Of a DNA stretch of 64,000 nucleotides, positions 57,701 to 64,000 are shown in pieces. The stretch is from Trichostrongylus colubriformis. Lineage: Eukaryota > Nematoda > Chromadorea > Rhabditida > Trichostrongylidae. The stretch's first letter is position 1. Each line of letters opens with the position of its first letter. The notes under the pieces are model-generated. The model was not told the origin of the DNA and ran no database searches. It was given only the letters and a program-made list of their open reading frames with translations. The stretch spans positions 8,973,501 through 9,037,500 of the forward strand of contig OZ022256.1 of the NCBI GenBank assembly GCA_963978905.1. The letters run 5' to 3'. Made by a program: the position numbers and the translations under genes.

Positions 57701-59335
57701 CAATAGGCGCTTGGCCCTAAGCCTGAGCCATTGAGGGGTTCTAGTGTCTAGTGTTCTAGTGTCTAGTATTTTATGTTCAATTTTCCACACTTCCAAAGTT
57801 TATTGCAGGATGAGGAAATCATTGAACAATCAGAGCTACCCGATATCGATGACATGAATGAAGGCACCTCTCAAAGAAATAGAAGTGCTGCTAGTAGTAG
57901 TGATAGTGATGATGAGACAGACGAAGAAACATTGCCTGAAAAGAAGAGGCGAGAAAGGGAAAAGGCTCGCAGGAAGCAGGAGAGGTTGGAGCGTCAAAAA
58001 CAACTTTACGAAGAGAAAAAGTTGAAGGAAGAAATGGAGAGGTGAGCGCGTATCTTCTGGTCAGTCTTGTATTATACTTTAATTACTGTTTCGTTTTAGG
58101 ACGGCTAGGTTGATAAACAAGCCAAAGAAATTCGTTCTCCATGAACTGGATTCTACGGAAGGGGCCCAACGATTTTTAGATGAACATGTCAAGGAGACAG
58201 CTGGCGAAGAGGTTTGTTATTTGCTCGTTATTTGCTTTCGCTACCCCACTGTCGAATTGTCATCTTATGGGTTCCTCAAAGCCATTGATGAAACCTCCAA
58301 AAGGTTCGGTGGCCAGAAAGGAGAGATCAACCATTTGAGCGAGTCCCAGGGATGAGATAGGATTGTATTCGGAAGTGGGAAAATTAAGTGTTGTACAGCA
58401 GGAGCCGTTCTGCGGCGTCGCACCGCGCGATTCCAAAGACAGTGGTAGCTGTTATGTGAGTAACGGGAAGTCTTGAAGTGAGTCATCCAAATGGAAGGTA
58501 TGGGTTCAGAGAGATTTTAATGGCGAAATTTTTAAGAGCCATCTTTTTCAACCACTGCACTTGTTTTAATAAGACTCGCCTTTTCGTTAAAGTGGCCCGT
58601 CTTCTTTGGCAGCAAGTTTAACCGTTTCAATCCGTTTTTTCTCTTTGCGTACTATTTACCACTTCGAGTTCCATGTCCAACTATTTTTTTCACGTCCAAT
58701 TTTTTGTCCAAATTTTTTTTCATGTCCAGTTTCTTGTCCAAATTTTTTTCATGTCCTATTTTTTTCATTCGGCCCGAGCAACCCCCACCACTGCCTTTAA
58801 CTCGGCAAAGGACGTAGGCAGAACAAACCATTTTCTTTGTTCATGTTTCTTTGAGTTCTATTTTCTTTTTACTCTATTGCTCATAGTGTCCATTTGAAAA
58901 TCTGAGATGCCGTTCGCGGCACTACATTGGCTCTTTTTGCCGTTATCCGTAGAAATTAAAAGTCTTGCAGGAGTGCTATATGAGTCGATCATTATATTTC
59001 TCAGACGGAATGTCACAATTTTAGGAGGCAACAAGTCTAGCGTCGAAGAAATCGCTTATGCAAGAACAGGGAGATTTCGAAAAGCACGAAGATGTGTTCG
59101 GAGGGCGCTCAATAACATTCAACTTGAAGAAACGAGGTGCTTCGGCAAGGGAAGCGAAAGCGATTGAAGAGAAGGTAATCAGTTGATAATTGTCAGTCTG
59201 ATTGCATGACGTCAATTTTCAATTTGGTTGTTCTAGAAAAAGCACAAAAAGGAAAGGAGAGAGACTGTTCGTACTCCTACGCTGAATATTAAGCGCTCAC
59301 TCAAACGGCTGCCTGGTAATCTGTCTAGGCCCTAA
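51714..59335 (+). CDS. nol-10: Nucleolar protein NOL10/Enp2, ribosome biogenesis
   Basis: Twenty exons in phase give 739 residues (human NOL10 has about 690): 51714-51779, 51867-51912, 52430-52528, 52833-52948, 53003-53139, 53210-53325, 53380-53473, 53549-53621, 53737-53828, 54326-54456, 54564-54695, 54870-55048, 55126-55197, 55275-55376, 55429-55497, 55905-56006, 57809-58041, 58100-58211, 59025-59174, 59237-59335. The N terminus MQVASVNDVKIYNLS and the segment RIQLIQDFEMP are NOL10 signatures. WD40-type repeats fill about residues 1-330; SHLIGSSVLRAYMHGYF marks the following conserved block. The NUC153 segment DDRFKKLFDDEDF begins at about 495, then acidic and lysine-rich coils follow and a conserved tail (ITFNLKKR) ends the protein. 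Enp2/NOL10 acts in small-subunit processome assembly and 18S rRNA maturation. All junctions are GT-AG. Several introns are occupied by MITEs. Confidence 0.93.
52159..52288. repeat. Harbinger-like MITE in nol-10 intron 2
   Basis: Starts AGCCGCCGTGACACG and ends CTGACAGCGGCC, flanked by TTA at 52156-52158 and 52289-52291. A 3-bp TTA duplication and GC-rich inverted ends fit PIF/Harbinger-derived MITEs. Internally it holds short AAAATCGCA repeats. Confidence 0.6.
53965..54269. mobile_element. Mutator-like MITE in nol-10 intron 9
   Basis: The element is 53974-54260: left end GGGTGTGTGCGCTTATGACG, right end CGTCTTAAGTGCACACACCC. The flanks TACTGAAAT (53965-53973) and GACTGAAAT (54261-54269) match at 8 of 9 bases, a 9-bp target duplication. 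The interior shares GGCAGGGCATGGCAGCCTTC with the element at 8030 and short GTGGCATGGGTGGA-like tandem repeats. It accounts for most of an otherwise short intron. Confidence 0.8.
56608..56764. mobile_element. MITE in nol-10 intron 16
   Basis: Ends are near-perfect inverted repeats: CCATTTCGGAGCGCCTCATA on the left, TATCAGGTGCTCCGAAATGG on the right. AGT flanks both sides, possibly a 3-bp duplication. The interior is CACTC-rich. It is followed by a short (TA)n run at about 56767-56780. Confidence 0.65.
56894..57581. repeat. Non-autonomous element R2, copy 2, in nol-10 intron 16
   Basis: Starts CTACAAGAGGTGCCAAAAAG and ends CTTTTTCGGCACCTCCTGTAG. Same length and internal order as 3414-4113. 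Together with the preceding MITE it fills nearly half of the 1.8-kb intron 56007-57808. Confidence 0.7.
58676..58768 (+). repeat. Short tandem repeat in nol-10 intron 18
   Basis: Repeated units of the type TGTCCAATTTTTT and TTTTTTTCATGTCC, four to five diverged copies in about 90 bp. It lies in the 58212-59024 intron. No function is apparent. Confidence 0.6.
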
Positions 59336-59740
59336 ATACCAGTTGCTATATTACTTGTTATTGCTGTTATGTTTTATGATCTTTGTTGTTGTTATTGTTG
59401 TTTCTTGAAGGGATATTCAATTGAAAAAATATATAAAAAGGTCGATTCGGATTCGTTGAGCTTACATTGAGCTATTGATGCTTTTTTTACCGTTTTGCAT
59501 GCACTCGCCTTTTTTCGGCGTTGTGGGGTGTGTGGGCAAGTAAATCACACAAGCCTCGTTTTTACAGACACGGCTGTCCATGGAGACGTAGAAGGCTTCG
59601 CGGGCACACATAGTGTGTGCAACAGGACACTCGAGTTGGGTCAGGTCAACCGGAGGGTGACGGCCACACTCCGCGCAACCAAGTCATAGCTAATCGTGCG
59701 CGATGACGCAATTCGGATTTTCGTGGCACACATCCGTGGG

Positions 59741-59981
59741 CTGGTGTGTACCCTTATGTCAGGATTTTGCACCGCGGCATGTCGCAAGCGAAGCAATGCG
59801 GAAGAGCTAAAGGCGTCATGTTGTTGGGTCCCGGAGCGATTACAAGTTGGTGCGTATCGCGCCCCTAGCATTATCGTGTAATCGTTCTAAGACCCAGCTA
59901 CCGCGACGCGCATAGCTCGCACACACTGCGTCGCACGCCGCTCGTCGTCGTGCGCAGTCTTGACATTATGGTACACACCCT
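59741..59981. mobile_element. MITE family A, copy 3 (inverted)
   Basis: Starts CTGGTGTGTACCCTTATGTC and ends GACATTATGGTACACACCC. It is inverted relative to the copies at 29250 and 30939, with the same CATGCCGCGG-type and CGACGACGAGCGGCG-type interior in complement. Confidence 0.72.
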
Positions 59982-60783
59982 CCTGGGCATTAGCGGCACC
60001 CGATCCATTAAATAAGCCACCCTCACCTGAAGGCTTCGTAAGTGAGCAAGAAAGTAAAACGGATTTGTCAATGAGTAAACGGTCATTTGAGCTCGGAAAA
60101 GGTAATCTGTGCCAAAACTTGCGTTGAAAAAACGCGTCGTGGGAACTTTATCGCGATCTAATCACGCCTTACTCCGAACCGCAACGTTCGGTGGCCAGAC
60201 TGCTGCGAGACGTGACAACGTTCGCGGCCGGCTGACATAGCCTCTCGCCGTCCGCGTCTATCCTCAACGGCTAGTGAATCAGAGGAGGTCAAGGGAAAGG
60301 AGTGGAAAGGGGGTTCTATTTCTGTCCTTTAAGTCCTTTTGTACGGTTAATTCTGGGCTGTTGCAGTACTTAGCGCCTTCACTTTCCTTACTCAGCCAAA
60401 ATTACCCCTGTAGCGATAGAGTTTGGCCCAGAATCGTGATCTAGTGAGAAGTTGCAGGTCGCAGGCAACAATAGGGTGCAGTTTCTGTGCAAATAGTAAG
60501 ACATCTTGAATGAAGAAAAATATGCACTCTTGTTGTCACGTGATCCATTTATCTCACCGTCAGTCTTCTAACCGGTTGTTGAGCGGCAACAGGGGGGGGG
60601 GGGGGGGAGGGGGAAGCGAGTTCCGCCAAACACGTTGCTGGCCAGGAAAATAAAATGAAAAATTTAGGGAAGGGCAGGATTCAGCTATATCTGGGAAGAC
60701 CTCTGCAACCGGTCGGTAGACGGTTAAAGGCACATTCTGAGATAACCAGATAGGGCGACTTACCTCCATGGGCTGTGAATCCT

Positions 60784-60992
60784 TGGGTAACTATCCAGAT
60801 TACACCATTTTCGCCTCGCCACGGTGCGCCATCACAGCTTACCTGCTCGAATGCACTCTGACGCCACCCACCCCAGCTCCCTTATTGGTCACTTGAGCAG
60901 AGTGGGTGCAGTTGGAGTGGACTCGAGCAGCTGTAGCGCCTTTATAGGGCACCACAGTGGCGCGAAAAAGGTGCAGCCTGGATAGTTACCCA
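60784..60992. mobile_element. MITE with long inverted ends
   Basis: TGGGTAACTATCCAG opens the element and CTGGATAGTTACCCA closes it; inwards the arms continue (GCACC and TTTTCGC blocks) for about 40 bases. The interior is GC-rich, with no coding content and no clear target duplication. Confidence 0.7.
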
Positions 60993-61664
60993 TGGATCTA
61001 CACCCCCCCCCCCCTCCCAAAGAGGTGAGACTACCTGTCTGACTATCGCGGAAAGTGCTTCAACGGAATGGGTTGTAGATTGTTATTCCGACGTCACCTG
61101 CCCACTTGTGTAAAATCAGGAAATTTTATGACCCTGTCATGACGACACCTTTATCAAGTTATATAATGAGGTACAGGACAAAAAAGCGTTGGGCTATGGC
61201 ACCAGGAGACAAAATTTCAAAATTGACCCCCTTTCAATTTATTTCAAAATGGGCCTGCTCGAAGATTCTCTGACTCTACCTGAGCCTGTCACGATGGTGC
61301 TTTTGTTGACTGTTGCAGGCGAGAAAGAGCGGCTTCGCAAACACCGAGATATGGGTCCCTTATACCTGTTGATTCTCATGCGGACGTGTTTGCCCAATGC
61401 ATTGCCAGAAGGGTGGGACAATAACCAATCCATGGTATACCTCTTCATGAATACTCGTCCACTTGTGCCATCGTGGACCCGTGATGAGGAGCTTAGAGGG
61501 CCCTTACCATAAAATGTGTGTACAGGGTACGCAATAAAGATTGTTAGAAAAAGCAAAGAACGGTAAAAACGATCAAAAAACAGAATATCTTTGACAGAAG
61601 TGCAACAAAAGAAATAACAGCTGTATCACAAATATTCATAGCTATTCTATACAACATATTAATA

Positions 61665-62020
61665 TGTCATTTTTCGATATGATCTCCTCGATTTCGGATG
61701 ATGGCGGTGGGATTCGAAGACAGGACGTGAACCGATGAGCACTTGTGGACGGTCTTCTTGAACGAGAAGCTCCTTCCTCAAAGGCTGGTCTATGCCGTGA
61801 AGAGAAAGCGGGCGTAACACCTCATCGAAATTTTCAGTCTTTCAAGACTACCATTCGACAGCAGTTGGCAAAATTCAAAGTCGACAACCTGCGTCGTGCC
61901 ATCGACTCGTTCCGAGGACACCTAGCATCGCGGATTGTTATAAATATTCATCTCCAATTTCCATCATTTTGTTGTACTCTTGCCAAAAATATTCTGTGTT
62001 TTTCATCGCGTAACGGCATT
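61665..62020 (+). repeat. Decayed element shared with 36000-36410
   Basis: Same order of conserved blocks as at 36000-36410 (CCTCGATTTCGGATGATG, GACAGGACGTGAACCGATG, CATCGACTCG, TTATAAATATTCATC). A short plus-strand stretch reads VDNLRRAIDSFRG, similar in character to a Tc1-type transposase tail. The assignment to Tc1 is tentative. Confidence 0.5.
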
Positions 62021-63316
62021 TATTGCATCCTGTACTCTGTCTCCTGATTGCTCAGGTTATGGTGTACGCAGCCTTTGAAAATGCTTAGCAGCAGAAAATC
62101 AAAGCACATAAAACACTCACAGTCAGCCCCGGTGGTATAGCTGAAAAGCCCCCAACCTTCGAGGAAGAAATGCGCTTCTAAAAAAGAAAATCTCTGAGGG
62201 ATGTGCATTAGGACACTCGTATTAGGTTGGATCACACGCAGAGGCGGCGGCCGCTCCTTTTTGTCAATTCGCAATTCGACCAGTGAGGCACTTGTCACGC
62301 ATGCTGACCCAATTCGGGTGTCCTGGCGCGAACTCCACATGCGCACCAAGGACAAAAAGCTATTATCCCTCATTAGTTGTGATGAAATGCTGATTCGAAA
62401 ACAGTCAAGGAAGGGACGAGAGCTGACCAAAGTTCCCCCCGTCACACAAGGCAAGCGACAAATTTCCATGACAGCATGCTGACCACATCTTGGAGTCTAG
62501 CAGGGCAGCAAATTGGGAGCTAGGGTCTCCTCCTTACGGCTGTCTTGCCAACTTTGCAGGCTCCTCGAGTTTTCATAGCCCGTCTGGCTTTTTGATTGAT
62601 TGCTCTTAAGTGGTGTAGGTTTTATGGTGTTCTTGAGCCACGCGCCATGAAGCTGTCATTATTAGCGATTCGATGGACGTTAACCTAAATGTCGTTCTCA
62701 GAACGGGAGAAGAAAACCCAACCAGTCCGAACAAATAAATTGTAGTGGTTTTCCGAGCTGTTGGCGATTTATAGCTAGAAAACGTCAGCAGGGTGCATAG
62801 GACAGTAAATGTCACCGCACGGCCACGGTTTACCATGAAACATAGGCGTGCAATAAATGGTAGTGTTGGAACTGCATCCACTACACTACGCTTCCGTATC
62901 CCGACACTATTACTCGTTCTGAAGTCATCTTTGTGCGATTTGTTTTAATTTAATTTCGGTGGCGTTTTTTTTGAGAATGAGCCCTTCTACAAACTAATTG
63001 TACCCACAAAACGCCAGCAGTACACACTGCTAGCGACCATGGGCGGATGCTTTCGCCAGGTTTATGAAAACGCTGGTATGAGATAGAGTGTGGTGTGTAC
63101 AACTGCAGAATGGTATTATTGCGATTCATTTTACGCTTTAAGTTAGCTAGCCGCAGAGTTGCAGCATTTTTATTTTTATGAAGTCGGTGTTTGGCCTTGT
63201 AAATTGTGTTGTTCGTAGAAGAATGGAAAAATAATCAAAAATAAAGGAATTCCTTGTAAATGAGTGAATCTCGTGAACAGCACTTGCAGTTCATGCTACA
63301 GGTGATCCGCATCTTA

Positions 63317-63390
63317 GGCCGCGGTTATACTTTGCGCACCGAAGCGTCGCCGCCGGTGCCGGCGTCGGTGCGCAAAGTATAACCGCGGCC
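63317..63390. repeat. Near-perfect 74-bp palindrome, minimal family B MITE
   Basis: GGCCGCGGTTATACTTTGCG on the left is mirrored by CGCAAAGTATAACCGCGGCC on the right, with GC-rich arms meeting around GCCGGTGCCGGC. It can fold as a single long hairpin. Flanked by TTA and TTG. The ends match family B MITEs, so it is probably the shortest derivative of that family here. Confidence 0.75.
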
Positions 63391-64000
63391 TTGCACGTTC
63401 TCTGATGGTATTCTACGGGGCTGACGAATAGGAAGAGCCTTTCTCATCCCTAGCTTACTTAAAAATGTCCGTTCCAAGGGATTAAAATTGTTTTCGGAAG
63501 ATTGATCAGCCTGCATCCCATTTGTGTCTACTTAGAGTCAGGACGCAAAGCATAGGAGTGAAGTGCTCCTCTTCTCTTCCCCTCACAACCGCAGTACCTG
63601 TTGCCATATACTGGAGGATACATACTTAAACGTGCTGAAATCGCTGGCTTGTTCACAGATTTCGTAGTCGGCTGGTATTTACTGGTTACCTACTTCCTAT
63701 GAATAATCGTCGGGTTGTAGTTTTTCAGCCTATTTACAGCTATTCTGACTGGCACTCACATTATGGAAACGCTGCTGTAAATTATTTCCTAATTACATTA
63801 TTAACGATGGCTAACGACCTAGATACGCCTGCGCTGCAGTAACTACTCTAGCCAGTACGAAACGGCTCGAACTTTGCTCCTTTTTCGTCCTATTTTTTTT
63901 TTCTTGATTGAAGGATCTCATAAGTCTTTGTTGAAGTGTTTCAAAGACACCGTCAAAGTTCGCGGGATAATTGTGGAAAGTCGAAGTGATTTTAGAGTAT

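Larger units (their letters stand above)
59336..64000. other. Gene-poor right end
   Basis: Downstream of nol-10 I recognise only repeats: MITE A at 59741-59981, a G-run at about 60592-60610, a MITE at 60784-60992, a C-run at about 61003-61015, a decayed element at 61665-62020 and a palindrome at 63317-63390. No protein with a recognisable domain and no RNA gene was seen. Confidence 0.5.

Noticed and set aside
1..64000. tRNA, rRNA genes and CRISPR arrays
   Set aside because: I looked for tRNA arms, rRNA-like blocks and regularly spaced repeats and saw none; a covariance-model search would be needed to exclude small RNA genes.

Overview
This window reads as nuclear DNA of a nematode, most likely a strongylid (hookworm-type, clade V). 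The genes have many short exons with GT-AG introns and TTTCAG-like acceptors. The intergenic DNA is crowded with short inverted-repeat elements, mariner fragments and a CR1/Jockey-type LINE. The three host genes are conserved animal genes whose closest remembered relatives are C. elegans proteins. Species cannot be fixed from the sequence alone.

Layout. 1-11.4 kb: no convincing host gene; dispersed repeats, a Mutator-like MITE with a perfect 9-bp target duplication (8030-8244) and a decayed mariner (9807-10651). 11.45-16.18 kb, minus strand: a divergent PINCH-family LIM-only adaptor (pin-2-like), with eight coding exons placed by splice phase plus a doubtful last one. 17.83-28.98 kb, minus strand: one complete young LTR retrotransposon of 11,145 bp with 253-bp LTRs identical by eye and a perfect TAGT target duplication. 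29-37 kb: a repeat cluster containing a LINE with a MITE inside it and a second mariner remnant. 38.5-48.9 kb, minus strand: a set-26/set-9 (MLL5/KMT2E family) PHD-SET chromatin gene; 37 exons join in phase to 1,808 codons. 51.7-59.3 kb, plus strand: nol-10 (NOL10/Enp2, ribosome biogenesis); 20 exons join in phase to 739 codons. 59.4-64 kb: repeats only.

The most notable object is the LTR element. Its internal part has a long leader, then one 2,392-codon frame encoding Gag with a CCHC knuckle, an envelope-like ectodomain and transmembrane segment, and then protease, reverse transcriptase, RNase H and integrase. Downstream, still inside the LTRs, lies a 486-codon Upf1-like superfamily 1 helicase. 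The helicase is in the same frame as pol. From the Gag start to the helicase stop (27266 to 18312) the only interruptions are two UGA codons, with 104 open codons between them. The helicase has no AUG of its own near its N terminus and no visible Walker A. Taken together this suggests an element that carries a helicase module, possibly expressed by UGA readthrough or splicing. That expression route is inference.

The three host genes show no operon-like packing and do not obviously cooperate: cell-matrix attachment scaffold, chromatin reader and rRNA processing. Gene models were checked by exon phase, and totals divisible by three support set-26 and nol-10. Repeat borders are by eye and may be off by a few bases.
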